Assembly (NCBI GenBank): GCA_900754475.1
Contig: CAAECY010000049.1
Coordinates: 1-64,000 of the forward strand
DNA: 64,000 nt
Direction: 5' to 3'
Source of the DNA: an uncultured Sutterella sp.
GTDB taxonomy: Bacteria; Pseudomonadota; Gammaproteobacteria; Burkholderiales; Burkholderiaceae_F
The notes below the pieces were generated by a model that had not been told where the DNA came from, made no database searches, and was given only the letters and a program-made list of their open reading frames with translations. This document shows, piece after piece, positions 21,389 through 32,580 of the stretch. Within the stretch, counting starts at the first letter, position 1. Every line of letters starts with the position of its first letter. A program made the position numbers and the translations under genes.

Positions 21389-22756
21389 TCATTTGCCGAT
21401 GCAGAACTTGCTGAAAATCATCCCGAGCAGATCGTCGGGCGTCGTTTCCCCGAGGATGCTCCCGAGCGCCTGACCGGCCAAACGAAGCTCCTCGGCAAAG
21501 AGGTCCATCATCGCGCCCTCGTGCGCCACCCGCAGCGCGCACTCGACGTGTTCGAGCGCGGCGCGAAGCGCCTCGAGGTGGCGCTCCCGCGCCATGAAGA
21601 GGCCGTCCGTCGTCGACGCGACGCCCGCGGCGGCGAGCAACGCTTCGCGCAGCGCTTCGAGACCGTCGCGGGTCTTGGCGGAAATCAGCACGGCCCCTTC
21701 GGGCACGACCTTCCGGCCCGCATCGGCCTTGTTGGCGACCGTGATGAGCGGCGTGCGCGGACGCACGTGGCGCATGACCAATTCGAGTACTTCGGGTTCG
21801 TCGACGATGCCGCCCGAGGCGTCGACGAGGTGCAGCACCACGTCGGCGCGCGAGGCCGCCTCGAGCGTGCGCTCGATCCCCTTCGATTCGACGATGTCGT
21901 CGGTACGGCGCAAACCCGCCGTGTCGACGATGCGGATGGGAACGCCGCGCACCGTCACCCAGTGTTCGATCCGGTCGCGGGTCGTGCCCGCCACGTCCGT
22001 CACGATCGCCACCTCTTCGCCCGCGAGTGCGTTCAGAAGGCTCGACTTGCCGACGTTGGGACTGCCGACGAGGGTGACGGAAATCCCGTCGCGAAGGACT
22101 CGCCCCTGCACGGCGTTTTCCAGCACGCCCTTCAGGGCGTCGGCCGCCGCGCGGGTGCGTTCGAGAATGTGCCCTTCGGCCAAAAAGTCCGTTTCCTCTT
22201 CGGGAAAGTCGAGTGCGGCCTCCACGAAGGCGCGCAGCTCGTCGACCTGCAGGCCCACGTCGCGCACGCGGTCCGAAAAGTCGCCCGAGAGACTGCGCAC
22301 GGCCGCGTGTGCGGCCGACTCGCTCACGGCGTCGATCAGGTCGCTCACGGCCTCGGCCTGCGCCAGGTCCATGCGGCCGTTGAGGAAGGCGCGCTTGGTG
22401 AATTCGCCCGGTTCGGCCAGACGGAAATGCAAATGCCGGCACTTCTCCAAAACCGTGCGCACGATCATGCGAAGGAGTACCGGACCGCCGTGGGCCTGAA
22501 TTTCGAGGACGCTTTCGCCCGTGTAGCTCGAGGGCCCGGGGAAGTAGAGCACGATCGCCTCGTCGAGGAGTTCCCCCGAGGCGTCGAGCACCGGGTAGAG
22601 GTGCGCGTGCCGGGGCGCGAACGAGCGCCCGGGAAAGAGCGCTTCCAGGACGTCCGCATCGAAGTCTTTCGAAAACGAAAGACGAACGATACCGACGCCG
22701 CCGCGTCCCGCGGCGGTAGCGACGGCAACGATCGGATCCTTGTCGCTTGCTGACAT
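21389..22756 (-). CDS. mnmE: tRNA modification GTPase MnmE (TrmE)
   Basis: 455 residues. The N-terminal tetrahydrofolate-binding domain ([20 protein letters not shown]) is followed by helical segments and an inserted G domain with G1 [12 protein letters not shown], the DxxG segment [11 protein letters not shown] and G4 NKAD. The C-terminal FCIGK holds the conserved Cys. The ATG at 22756 has a strong AGGAGGAAG, and the longer upstream reading is unsupported. It starts 91 bp from the divergent small membrane protein gene. Confidence 0.97.
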   Translation of the reverse strand: MSASDKDPIVAVATAAGRGGVGIVRLSFSKDFDADVLEALFPGRSFAPRHAHLYPVLDASGELLDEAIVLYFPGPSSYTGESVLEIQAHGGPVLLRMIVRTVLEKCRHLHFRLAEPGEFTKRAFLNGRMDLAQAEAVSDLIDAVSESAAHAAVRSLSGDFSDRVRDVGLQVDELRAFVEAALDFPEEETDFLAEGHILERTRAAADALKGVLENAVQGRVLRDGISVTLVGSPNVGKSSLLNALAGEEVAIVTDVAGTTRDRIEHWVTVRGVPIRIVDTAGLRRTDDIVESKGIERTLEAASRADVVLHLVDASGGIVDEPEVLELVMRHVRPRTPLITVANKADAGRKVVPEGAVLISAKTRDGLEALREALLAAAGVASTTDGLFMARERHLEALRAALEHVECALRVAHEGAMMDLFAEELRLAGQALGSILGETTPDDLLGMIFSKFCIGK

Positions 22757-22847
22757 TCTGAAACTTCCTCCTCGGATGACGCCGACAGTGCGGCTCCACC
22801 TCATGTTAACGTGAGAGGCCTTCAACACCCACTGATTCTTTCCAGCA

Positions 22848-23156
22848 ATGTCGATTCGACCCCGAAAGCCCGATGAGGGCGGTTTTTTCGGTCCGGCCCT
22901 GACGGGCGTTTGTCTTGCCGTGGTGCTTTCCGTGCCGGTTGCGGCCTATACGGCATCCTTTTTCGGCGACACCTACGAGGTGCGCGCCGCCGTGTACGGC
23001 CTGCTTTTGCTTTGGGTCGTCACGGGCTCGATCCTGATTTTCGTGCGCACGTACAAAAAGGAGCGAAAACTCCCGACCCCGGGGCGCGTCCTTCTGTGGT
23101 TCGCCTCCGTGTGGCTCTGGCCCCTGCTGCTCGTCTTCGGGAAGCGCCGCGACTGA
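22848..23156 (+). CDS. Small membrane protein of unknown function
   Basis: 102 residues with three likely membrane helices (about 15-37, 45-66, 79-97) and a basic N-terminus MSIRPRKPDEGG and C-terminus FGKRRD. I do not recognise the family. It is the only plus-strand gene between 8.4 and 26 kb, divergent from mnmE and convergent with yidC, with a strong shared terminator. Codon use looks like that of its neighbours, with GC-rich third positions, which supports a real gene. A role in membrane biogenesis is suggested only by location. Confidence 0.65.
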   Translation: MSIRPRKPDEGGFFGPALTGVCLAVVLSVPVAAYTASFFGDTYEVRAAVYGLLLLWVVTGSILIFVRTYKKERKLPTPGRVLLWFASVWLWPLLLVFGKRRD

Positions 23157-23180
23157 CGCGCTTTGCCGAAGCGGAAAAGA

Positions 23181-23222
23181 AAAAAACCGAGTCGACCGCG
23201 CGGGCGGCGTCTCGGTTTTTTT
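23181..23222. terminator. Bidirectional terminator between small membrane protein gene and yidC
   Basis: AAAAAACCGAG / CTCGGTTTTTTT inverted repeat with a 19-nt GC-rich loop. A and T runs on both flanks allow termination of both converging transcripts. Confidence 0.85.
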
Positions 23223-23247
23223 CGTCGAACGGAAAGGGCCGTCGACC

Positions 23248-24936
23248 TTACTTCATGCGAGCGGCACGCTCGGCGGCGATGGTCTTATTGATCCACCACT
23301 GCTGCAGGATCGAGAGCACGTTGTTCGTGAGCCAGTAGAGCACCAGACCGGCCGCAAACACGAAGAACATGACCGAGAACACGACCGGCATGATGTACAT
23401 GATGCGGGCCTGCGTCGGATCCGTGGGCTTCGGGTTGAGGAAGATCTGCAGGAACATCGTGACGGCCATCAGGGTCGGCAGCACGAACCAGGGGTCGGGC
23501 ATCGCCAAGTCCTGAACCCAGAGCATCCAATCGGCGCCGCGCAGTTCGACCGAGCCCTGAAGCACCCAGTAGAGCGCGAGGAAGACCGGGATCTGAAGCA
23601 TGATCGGGAGGCAGCCGCCCACGGGGTTGATCTTCTCCGTGCGGTAGAGCTCCATCATCGCCTGGTTGAGGCGCTGCTTGTCGTCCTTGTACTTCTCCTG
23701 GAGAGCCTTCATGCGGGGCGTGACTTCCTTCATGCGAGCCATCGAGCGGTAGCCGGCGGCCGAAATCGGGTAGAGGATCGCCTTCACGATGCAGGTGAGG
23801 AGCACGATCGACCAACCCCAGTTCCCGACGATGCCGTAGAGGAACGAAAGGAGCCAGTAGATGGGCTTCGCGAGGAACGTAAGCCACCCGTAGTCGACCA
23901 CGAGTTCAAGACCCGGAGCGAGCTTTTCGAGGCGTTCCTGAGCCTGAGGACCGCTGTAGAGCATCGCCGTATCGGAGGCGGTGGCGCCCGGAGCGATTTC
24001 CTTCATCGGGATGAGCGTGCCGACGGCGTAAAGCCCCTTGCCGACTTCGCGGGCGTAGTTTTCGCGCGATTCGCCCTGCGTCGGAACCCAGGCACTCACG
24101 AAGTGGTGCTGGATCATGGCAATCCAACCGTTGTCGGTCTTCGTTTCAAAAGAAGCGCTCTTGTCGGCCACGTCCTCGAAGGAGAGCTTCTGGAAGTTTT
24201 CTTCGTCCGTATAGACGGCCGGGCCGGTGAAGGTCGAGTACATCGAGCTTTCGCCTTCGGGCTTGCCGCCGTCGCGGGTGATCTGGTAGTAGACCGACGG
24301 CGTCACCGGGGTCGAACCCGTGTTCTGAACGTCCGTCTTCACGGCGATGCCGTAGTTGCCGCGCGTGAACGTAAAGGTCTTCGTGACCTTCACGCCGCCC
24401 TTTTCGGCTTCGAACACGACGTCGAGCGTGTCCTTGTCGCCGAGGTCCGTGTCCTTGCTCACGAGCTTGAACGCGTCCTGATGATTCGGGTAGGCGCCGC
24501 CCACGAGCCCGGTCTGGGCGAGGTACGTGCGGTTGGGCGTCGTTTCGAAGAGCACGACGTTGCCGAGGTTTTCGGAAGGCTTGCGGCCGAGAACGAGGCC
24601 CGCAAGACCCACTTCCGTCCAGTCGGCCTGACGGGGAATCTGCGTCATTTCGGTGCGCACGATGCGCGCGCCGACGAGGTCGAACGTCACCTGCAGACGA
24701 TCGGTCTTCACCACGACGGGGTCGGACACCTTCTCAGCCTGCGCTTCCGTCACGACCGACGAAGCGTTCGGAGCCGCAACGGGCACGCTCGAAGCCGCAT
24801 CCGTCGTCTGCGTCGCGGCTTCTTCCGTGTGGAAGAAGGAATGACCGCCCTTGTAGACCTGATAGTTGTCCCAAAGGAGGAAAAGCGAAGTAAAGAGGAT
24901 CACCCACAAGAGGGCGCACTGAAATTCTTTTCCCAT
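23248..24936 (-). CDS. yidC: Membrane protein insertase YidC
   Basis: 562-residue Oxa1-family insertase for inner-membrane proteins, including Fo subunits. It has an N-terminal anchor (about 7-24, CALLWVILFTSLFLLW), a large periplasmic P1 domain (about 50-340) and five C-terminal helices that hold WSIVLLTCIVKAILYPIS and GGCLPIMLQIPVFLALYWVL. Length matches gram-negative YidC. It follows yidD by 15 bp. Confidence 0.97.
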   Translation of the reverse strand: MGKEFQCALLWVILFTSLFLLWDNYQVYKGGHSFFHTEEAATQTTDAASSVPVAAPNASSVVTEAQAEKVSDPVVVKTDRLQVTFDLVGARIVRTEMTQIPRQADWTEVGLAGLVLGRKPSENLGNVVLFETTPNRTYLAQTGLVGGAYPNHQDAFKLVSKDTDLGDKDTLDVVFEAEKGGVKVTKTFTFTRGNYGIAVKTDVQNTGSTPVTPSVYYQITRDGGKPEGESSMYSTFTGPAVYTDEENFQKLSFEDVADKSASFETKTDNGWIAMIQHHFVSAWVPTQGESRENYAREVGKGLYAVGTLIPMKEIAPGATASDTAMLYSGPQAQERLEKLAPGLELVVDYGWLTFLAKPIYWLLSFLYGIVGNWGWSIVLLTCIVKAILYPISAAGYRSMARMKEVTPRMKALQEKYKDDKQRLNQAMMELYRTEKINPVGGCLPIMLQIPVFLALYWVLQGSVELRGADWMLWVQDLAMPDPWFVLPTLMAVTMFLQIFLNPKPTDPTQARIMYIMPVVFSVMFFVFAAGLVLYWLTNNVLSILQQWWINKTIAAERAARMK

Positions 24937-24951
24937 AGGAGAGGCTCTGCT

Positions 24952-25260
24952 TTACTTGGTTTGTGAGGTGAAAAGACCGGGACGATCCCGTTTTTCGTCG
25001 TCCGATTCGCACGCGTCGCACCAGCAACGCCAGCGAAATTTTTCCGGCACGGGGTCGTACCCCCGTCCGCCCAACGGATGACACCGCAGAAGACGCATCA
25101 CCGTCAGGTAAAGCCCTTTGAGAAAGCCGTGCTTTTCAAAGGACTCGATGGAATAGGCCGAGCAGGTCGGCAGATACCTGCACTCCCTCCCGACCCAGGG
25201 CGAGAGACACAGCTGATAGAGCCGGACGGCCCGTACCGCAAGTCCCGACAAACTCAACAT
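24952..25260 (-). CDS. yidD: Membrane protein insertion efficiency factor YidD
   Basis: 102 residues with the UPF0161 signature LCLSPWVGRECRYLPTCSAY, then GLYLTVMRLLRCHPLGGRGYD. It assists YidC-dependent insertion. The C-terminal tail is longer and more charged than in many homologues. It overlaps the end of rnpA by seven bases, a coupling seen widely in this cluster. Confidence 0.94.
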   Translation of the reverse strand: MLSLSGLAVRAVRLYQLCLSPWVGRECRYLPTCSAYSIESFEKHGFLKGLYLTVMRLLRCHPLGGRGYDPVPEKFRWRCWCDACESDDEKRDRPGLFTSQTK

Positions 25261-25715
25261 GTCGGAGCGCCCTTCGTGCGTTCGGCAAGGCGCGCGACGA
25301 GTCGTCGAAGAAGCGCGTCGGCGTCGGCGCGCAACGTCAGTTTGAGCGCGCGCACCGCCTCCCGACCGCCCGCTTCGACGAGCGGCGTCTTGAGGCGCAG
25401 CGAAACGTCCAGACCCTCGGTCTCGTTCATGCGGGCGAGAATCTCTCCCGCTTCATGACGAGCCGACTCCCGCAAAACGCGCTTCACGAGCGCGCGGTCC
25501 ACGGAGCGCGGCGAATTCCGCTTGCCGACCGTGATGCCGAATCGGAGCGACCCCGGACGGTCCGGTTGCTTCATGACCGTAGCCGAGAAGAACCGGGAAG
25601 AAACGCGAATGACGTTTTCGCCTCGCGCATGCACGAGCACCCCGTAGTCTGCCGTCCGTATCAGACGAAGACTCCGGGGGAACGAATTGGCTTTTGCCAC
25701 AGTGCGCTGAGACAC
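25254..25715 (-). CDS. rnpA: Ribonuclease P protein component
   Basis: 153-residue basic protein that binds RNase P RNA for tRNA 5' maturation. Family features are FPRSLRLIRTADYGVLVHAR, the basic RFGITVGKRNSPRSVDRALVKRVLRESAR (RNR-type motif region) and a helical C-terminus. The start is uncertain: the GTG at 25715 has AGGA at a suitable distance and gives a slightly long protein, while a second GTG six codons later is also possible. No ATG fits. It lies 35 bp after rpmH. Confidence 0.92.
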   Translation of the reverse strand: MSQRTVAKANSFPRSLRLIRTADYGVLVHARGENVIRVSSRFFSATVMKQPDRPGSLRFGITVGKRNSPRSVDRALVKRVLRESARHEAGEILARMNETEGLDVSLRLKTPLVEAGGREAVRALKLTLRADADALLRRLVARLAERTKGAPTC

Positions 25716-25750
25716 GGCGATCCTGCCGTGGAGGGAGCGTCGGCGTTCGC

Positions 25751-25891
25751 TTAGAGGGCGAGAACGTGACGGCCCTTGGCGCGACGACGGGCGAGAACGC
25801 GACGGCCGCCCTTGGTGCGGCTGCGAACCAGGAAGCCGTGCGTACGGGCACGCTTGACCTTGGAAGGCTGATAGGTACGTTTGGTAGCCAT
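25751..25891 (-). CDS. rpmH: 50S ribosomal protein L34
   Basis: 46-residue, very basic ribosomal protein: it begins [20 protein letters not shown], continues with [17 protein letters not shown] and ends AKGRHVLAL. This matches L34 throughout, with a less basic last five residues than usual. First gene of the rpmH-rnpA-yidD-yidC cluster, divergent from dnaA. Confidence 0.97.
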   Translation of the reverse strand: MATKRTYQPSKVKRARTHGFLVRSRTKGGRRVLARRRAKGRHVLAL

Positions 25892-26112
25892 GATGAATCC
25901 TTAGTTGAGGAATGCACTTGCCGGGGAGTGCTCCCCGAACAAAGAGACGACAAATGCCGGACTGGTTCTTCTGATGGTGCTCCCACTCAGCAAAGGGCGA
26001 ACTGATCCGGAATGAAATACTTCGTGCGGCCCCGGCGGCGTCCGGAAGCGTTGATCGCACCGGAGGCGGCTTACCGGTCGAACCGATAGCCGAGAACCAC
26101 GAAAAGTCCGAT

Positions 26113-26142
26113 ATTACACATCATTCGGAGCGGCCCTGTCAA
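26113..26142 (-). promoter_or_regulatory. Promoter of rpmH-rnpA-yidD-yidC
   Basis: A consensus TTGACA -35 (minus strand, 26142-26137) and TGTAAT -10 (26118-26113) with 18-bp spacing. It predicts a leader of roughly 215 nt before the rpmH start. Confidence 0.75.
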
Positions 26143-26306
26143 ACGAATTCCGGAAAAAATGTTGCTCCCGACCGGCGCGGCACGCTGCGAGGGCCCCCTC
26201 TCCGAGGCCTCCGACCCGCGGACTCGAACGGCCGCTCGCACTAGAATGCACGTGTTTGAGACACCGTCAAGCGACTTCTCCTCCCGCCGTCGGACGCCAA
26301 GGCATC

Positions 26307-26323
26307 TGTGGATAAGTCATAAT
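26307..26323 (+). promoter_or_regulatory. DnaA box and -10 element upstream of dnaA
   Basis: TGTGGATAA at 26307-26315 is a perfect DnaA box on the reverse strand. CATAAT at 26318-26323 is a good -10 for the rightward dnaA transcript. A box placed just before the -10 would let DnaA repress its own promoter, as known in other bacteria. No good -35 is visible. Confidence 0.6.
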
Positions 26324-26335
26324 GAATGGTTCGCT

Positions 26336-26368
26336 GCCGAGACCCCTTTCGGGCCTCGGCCGTTTTAC
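26336..26368 (+). other. Terminator-like hairpin in the dnaA leader
   Basis: GCCGAGACCC-CTTTC-GGGCCTCGGC stem-loop followed by CGTTTTACGG. It lies between the presumed dnaA promoter and the dnaA start, where it might attenuate transcription. The T-run has only four bases. Confidence 0.4.
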
Positions 26369-26412
26369 GGTCACGGGCGCCCGCGCGCCTCTTACTGAAA
26401 CTGAAAGCACCT

Positions 26413-27777
26413 ATGAACGAATTCTGGACAGCGTGCCTTGCCGAACTGCAAAAGTTCGTGAAACACACGCCGAGCATCTATTCCACCTGGTTCGCCGTGC
26501 TCACTCCCGTTGCCTGGGATCCCGAGAGCTCGTCGCTCACGCTCGAGGCTCCCGCCGTCAAGGTTCCGACGATCCGCGCCCAGTTTCTGAAGACGATCGA
26601 GTCGATGGCGACGATTGCCAATCAGAATCGCCCCGTGACGATCACGCTCGTGCCCGCGCAGCACCAGCCCGTGCGCGCGCCGGAGCCCGCCGCTCCGGTC
26701 ACCTCGCCGGGCGAGCAGCAGCGTCGCGAAGAAACGGGGCTGCTCCCCGGACTGACGTTCGAGAACTACGTGAACGGCAACGCCAATCAGCTGGCGGTCG
26801 CCGCCGCCGAGCACGTCGCGGCCACGGCCGGGAGCCAATACAACCCGCTCTACATTTACGGCGGCGTGGGTCTCGGCAAGACCCACCTCATGCAGGCGAT
26901 CGGTCACCGGTACCTCGATCTGCATCCGCGGGCCCGCGTTCGCTGCGTTTCCGCGCAGGAATTCATCAACGAGTACACGACGGCCGTTCGCGAATCGAGC
27001 ACCAAGGGGCACACCAGCCTTCAGCGCTTCGACGAGCGCTACAGCAACCTCGACCTGCTCCTCATCGACGACGTGCAGTCGCTCTCGGGCGCCAAAGGCT
27101 CTCAGGGGCAGTTCTTCCGCGCCTTCGAAGCGCTCGTGCCGCACAACAAGCAGCTCGTGATCACGTCGGACACCTATACGCGCGGCCTCAAGGACATCGA
27201 GCCGCGTCTCATTTCGCGACTCTCCCAGGGGCTTTCCGTCGCGATCGAGCCGCCCGAATTCGAAATGCGCACGGCGATCCTTCTCAACAAGGCGAAAGCC
27301 ATGGGGGTGGATCTTCCCGACGAAGTGGCGGCCTTCATCGCCAAGCGCCTGAAGTCGAACGTGCGCGAACTCGAAGGCGCTCTGCAGCAGGTGGTCGCCT
27401 ACCAGCAGTTCCAGCCCGCCGCACATCGCGAAATCACGATCGACGTGGCCAAGCGCGTGCTTCGGGATCAGTTCACCGTGGTCAACAACCTCATCACGAT
27501 CGAGAACATCCAGAAGACGGTTGCCGACTACTACAAGATCAAGGTGGCCGACATGCACTCCAAGCGTCGTCCGGCCAACATCGCGCATCCGCGCCAAATC
27601 GCCATGTACCTCACGAAGGAGCTCACTCAACACAGCCTGCCCGAGATCGGAGAAAACTTCGGGGGCCGGGACCACACGACGGTGATGCACGCCGTCCGCA
27701 AGATTTCGCAGGAACGTCTGAGCAACGCCGAGCTCAACCACGAGCTTCACGTTCTCGAGCAGATGATCCGCGGTTAA
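26413..27777 (+). CDS. dnaA: Chromosomal replication initiator DnaA
   Basis: 454-residue AAA+ initiator. Domain I (MNEFWTACLAELQKFV) binds helicase and regulators, a short linker follows, and then domain III has Walker A GGVGLGKTHLMQ, Walker B LLLIDDVQSLSG and the sensor/arginine-finger region. The C-terminal domain IV ends with the DnaA signature GRDHTTVMHAVRKI for double-strand box recognition. The ATG at 26413 matches the conserved N-terminus; the ribosome-binding site is weak. dnaN follows after 21 bp. Confidence 0.98.
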   Translation: MNEFWTACLAELQKFVKHTPSIYSTWFAVLTPVAWDPESSSLTLEAPAVKVPTIRAQFLKTIESMATIANQNRPVTITLVPAQHQPVRAPEPAAPVTSPGEQQRREETGLLPGLTFENYVNGNANQLAVAAAEHVAATAGSQYNPLYIYGGVGLGKTHLMQAIGHRYLDLHPRARVRCVSAQEFINEYTTAVRESSTKGHTSLQRFDERYSNLDLLLIDDVQSLSGAKGSQGQFFRAFEALVPHNKQLVITSDTYTRGLKDIEPRLISRLSQGLSVAIEPPEFEMRTAILLNKAKAMGVDLPDEVAAFIAKRLKSNVRELEGALQQVVAYQQFQPAAHREITIDVAKRVLRDQFTVVNNLITIENIQKTVADYYKIKVADMHSKRRPANIAHPRQIAMYLTKELTQHSLPEIGENFGGRDHTTVMHAVRKISQERLSNAELNHELHVLEQMIRG

Positions 27778-27798
27778 TTTTTCATACTCAGAACCATC

Positions 27799-28926
27799 AT
27801 GAAGAACATCATTTGCAACTGCGAAGACCTTCTCAAGCCGATCAAAACCGTCAGCGGGATCGTCGAACGAAACACCAACGTCCCCGTTCTCGGCAACATC
27901 CTCTTCGAGCAGAACGGGCGTGAAGTCGTTTTCGTCACCACCGACCAGGACATCCAGATCCGCACGCACGCCGCCGTGGGCGTCGAGGGCGAATCGAGCA
28001 CCTACACCGTGAACGCCCAGAAGATTTCGGACATTCTCGGCACGATGGCCAACAATCAGTCCCTGGAAATCGATTTCGAGGATCCGATGCTGCGCGTCTC
28101 GACCTCGAACGGCGTCTTCCAGCTCCAGACGCTCCCGGCGACGGACTTCCCGAAGATTCCCGAAGAACAGTGGCAGGTCCACTTTACGGTGGGCGCGAAG
28201 ACGCTGCGTCACATCCTCACGATGACCGCCTTTGCCATGGCCGGCAAGGACGTGCGCTACTACCTGAACGGCGTCCTTCTCATCGTCGACCCGCAGGCCG
28301 TGCGTTGCGTGGCGACCGACACGCACCGTCTCGCCTACTGCGAAGCGCAGCTGAACAACGAGACGGCCGATCTCGGCGCCGACGGCCGCCTCGAGATGAT
28401 TCTTCCCCGCAAGACCGTGCGCGAACTGCTGCGCATTCTTCCCGAGGACGATTCGCCCGTCTCCGTCAAGGGTGCGGACTTGCAGGTGCTCTTCTCGTTC
28501 GGCGACGTCGAATTCATGTCGAAGCTGATCGAAGGGAAGTTCCCGGACTACGAACGCGTGCTCCCGACGCCCGACACCAACCCCTGCCCGGTGAACATCA
28601 ACCGCGAATCGCTCGCCACGGCTCTGCGCCGCGTGCACATCATGATGACGGAGAAGTTCCACGGCGTGCGCTGGATGCTGAGCCGCGGCCTTCTGCAGAT
28701 TCAGGGCAACAACAACGAACAGGAAGAAGCCACGCAGGACATCCCGATCGACTGGAAGTGGGACAACCTCGACCTCGGCTTCAACATTCTCTACCTCCTC
28801 GACGTGCTTTCCGTGCTGAAGACGACCGACGTCTGCTTCCACTTCGCGCCCACGTCGAAGAGCGTGCTTCTGACGATGCCCGACACGATGAGCTTCCGCT
28901 ACGTCGTGATGCCGATGCGCATCTAA
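27799..28926 (+). CDS. dnaN: DNA polymerase III beta sliding clamp
   Basis: 375 residues, three topologically similar clamp domains. Landmarks include NTNVPVLGNILFEQ near the N-terminus, FTVGAKTLRHILTMTAFAM, CVATDTHRLAYCEA and the C-terminal YVVMPMRI that forms part of the hydrophobic peptide-binding groove. About eight residues longer than the E. coli clamp. It follows dnaA in the same operon. Confidence 0.97.
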   Translation: MKNIICNCEDLLKPIKTVSGIVERNTNVPVLGNILFEQNGREVVFVTTDQDIQIRTHAAVGVEGESSTYTVNAQKISDILGTMANNQSLEIDFEDPMLRVSTSNGVFQLQTLPATDFPKIPEEQWQVHFTVGAKTLRHILTMTAFAMAGKDVRYYLNGVLLIVDPQAVRCVATDTHRLAYCEAQLNNETADLGADGRLEMILPRKTVRELLRILPEDDSPVSVKGADLQVLFSFGDVEFMSKLIEGKFPDYERVLPTPDTNPCPVNINRESLATALRRVHIMMTEKFHGVRWMLSRGLLQIQGNNNEQEEATQDIPIDWKWDNLDLGFNILYLLDVLSVLKTTDVCFHFAPTSKSVLLTMPDTMSFRYVVMPMRI

Positions 28927-28938
28927 CCCACCCCCTTT

Positions 28939-28971
28939 CGCGCGCCCTCCCCCTTCGAGCGAGGGCGCGCG
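28939..28971 (+). terminator. GC hairpin between dnaN and gyrB
   Basis: CGCGCGCCCTC / GAGGGCGCGCG perfect arms around an 11-nt loop, 13 bp after the dnaN stop. No T-run follows, so it may be a pause, a partial terminator or an RNA-stability element rather than a full stop. Confidence 0.5.
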
Positions 28972-29016
28972 GTTCGGGTCCGACGACCGAAGCGTCTCGG
29001 ACCACACCGCTTTTGA

Positions 29017-31578
<2,562 letters not shown>

Positions 31579-31587
31579 CGATCGAAG

Positions 31588-31612
31588 GGCGGCCCGTTCC
31601 GACGGGCCGCCC
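31588..31612 (+). terminator. Terminator after gyrB
   Basis: GGGCGGCCCGT-TCC-ACGGGCCGCCC hairpin, 10 bp after the gyrB stop, followed by CGTTTCTC. Stem is very strong, T-run modest. Confidence 0.7.
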
Positions 31613-31645
31613 CGTTTCTCACTTCTCCCCTTTTCCGCCCGCACC

Positions 31646-32572
31646 ATGAAGAAAATCAGCGACTCCGATCTCGTCGTCGCCATCTCGTCCCGAGCGCTCT
31701 TCAACCTGGAAGAGGAGCATCGGCTCTTCGAAGAGGGGGGATACGCGGCGTTTCGCGATCACCAGATCAAAAACAAAGACGTACCGCTCGAACCGGGCGT
31801 CGCCTTCCCGTTCGTCAAGCGCCTCCTTGCGCTCAACAGCCTTTTCCCGGAGCAAACGCCCTTTCGCGTCGTCGCCCTTTCGCGCAACTCTCCGGAAACC
31901 GCCTGTCGCTTCTTTCACTCCTGCCGGCACTACGATCTGCCAATTCACGCCGGAGCCTTCACGTCGGGGCAGTCCACCTTCCCCTACCTGCGAGCCTTCA
32001 AGATTTCGCTTTTCCTCTCGGCCAATCCCGAGAGCGTGAAGCTCGCCGTGCGCGCCGGTTACCCGGGCGGCCTGGTGCTTCCCGCACACGTTCCCGAAGA
32101 GGACGACGACCCGACGCTCCGGATCGCCTTCGACTTCGACGGCGTGATTGCGGACGACGAATCCGAACGACGCTACCAGTCGGAAGGGCTCTCGGGCTTT
32201 CACCGGCTGGAGAATGAAAAAGCCCAGACGCCCCACGGGCCGGGGCCGTTGCGCGGACTCTTCGAGAAGCTTTCCAACTTCCAGCGGCTCGACTACGAAC
32301 TGCACGGGCAGAACGATCCGTACTACAAGCCCGCCATCCGCATCTCCATCGTGACCTCGCGCGGCGCCTCCTGCGAAGAGCGCCTCATCACGACGCTCAA
32401 AAGTTTCGGCATGAGCGCGGCGGAGCTCTTTTTGCTCGACGGCCTCGACAAGACCCCCATTCTCGAAGCCATCCGCCCGCACCTCTTTTTCGACGATCAA
32501 CTTCGGAATCTCGAGCAGGCTCAGTCCCTCATCCCGAGCGTGCTCATTCCCTTCGGCGTGCACAACGCCTGA
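31646..32572 (+). CDS. 5'-nucleotidase (cytosolic type I-like family)
   Basis: 308 residues resembling the 5-nucleotidase family that includes eukaryotic cytosolic NT5C1. Features are the N-terminal AISSRALFNLEEEHRLFEEG, ALSRNSPETACRFF, a HAD-like motif IAFDFDGVIADDESE near residues 176-190, and a C-terminal ELFLLDGLDKTPIL with FFDDQ. It probably removes phosphate from nucleoside monophosphates in the cytosol; exact substrate is not readable. The ATG at 31646 is chosen from the conserved N-terminus. It lies between gyrB and the FadH-like gene, 8 bp before the latter. Confidence 0.8.
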   Translation: MKKISDSDLVVAISSRALFNLEEEHRLFEEGGYAAFRDHQIKNKDVPLEPGVAFPFVKRLLALNSLFPEQTPFRVVALSRNSPETACRFFHSCRHYDLPIHAGAFTSGQSTFPYLRAFKISLFLSANPESVKLAVRAGYPGGLVLPAHVPEEDDDPTLRIAFDFDGVIADDESERRYQSEGLSGFHRLENEKAQTPHGPGPLRGLFEKLSNFQRLDYELHGQNDPYYKPAIRISIVTSRGASCEERLITTLKSFGMSAAELFLLDGLDKTPILEAIRPHLFFDDQLRNLEQAQSLIPSVLIPFGVHNA

Positions 32573-32580
32573 GAGCTCCC

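Larger units (their letters stand above)
25892..26412. other. rpmH-dnaA divergent intergenic region
   Basis: 521 bp. It holds the rpmH promoter, a perfect 14-bp inverted repeat GGGGAGTGCTCCCC (25923-25936) in the rpmH leader, one perfect DnaA box (26307-26315), the presumed dnaA -10, and a GC hairpin in the dnaA leader. Apart from these it is GC-rich and shows no cluster of DnaA boxes and no long AT tract, so it looks more like a regulated promoter than an origin. Confidence 0.7.

Noticed and set aside
25892..26412. rpmH-dnaA gap as the replication origin
   Set aside because: Only one DnaA box and no AT-rich unwinding tract are visible; the 34.6-35.2 kb gap is a much better match. Gene orientation still favours this site, so it is not fully excluded.
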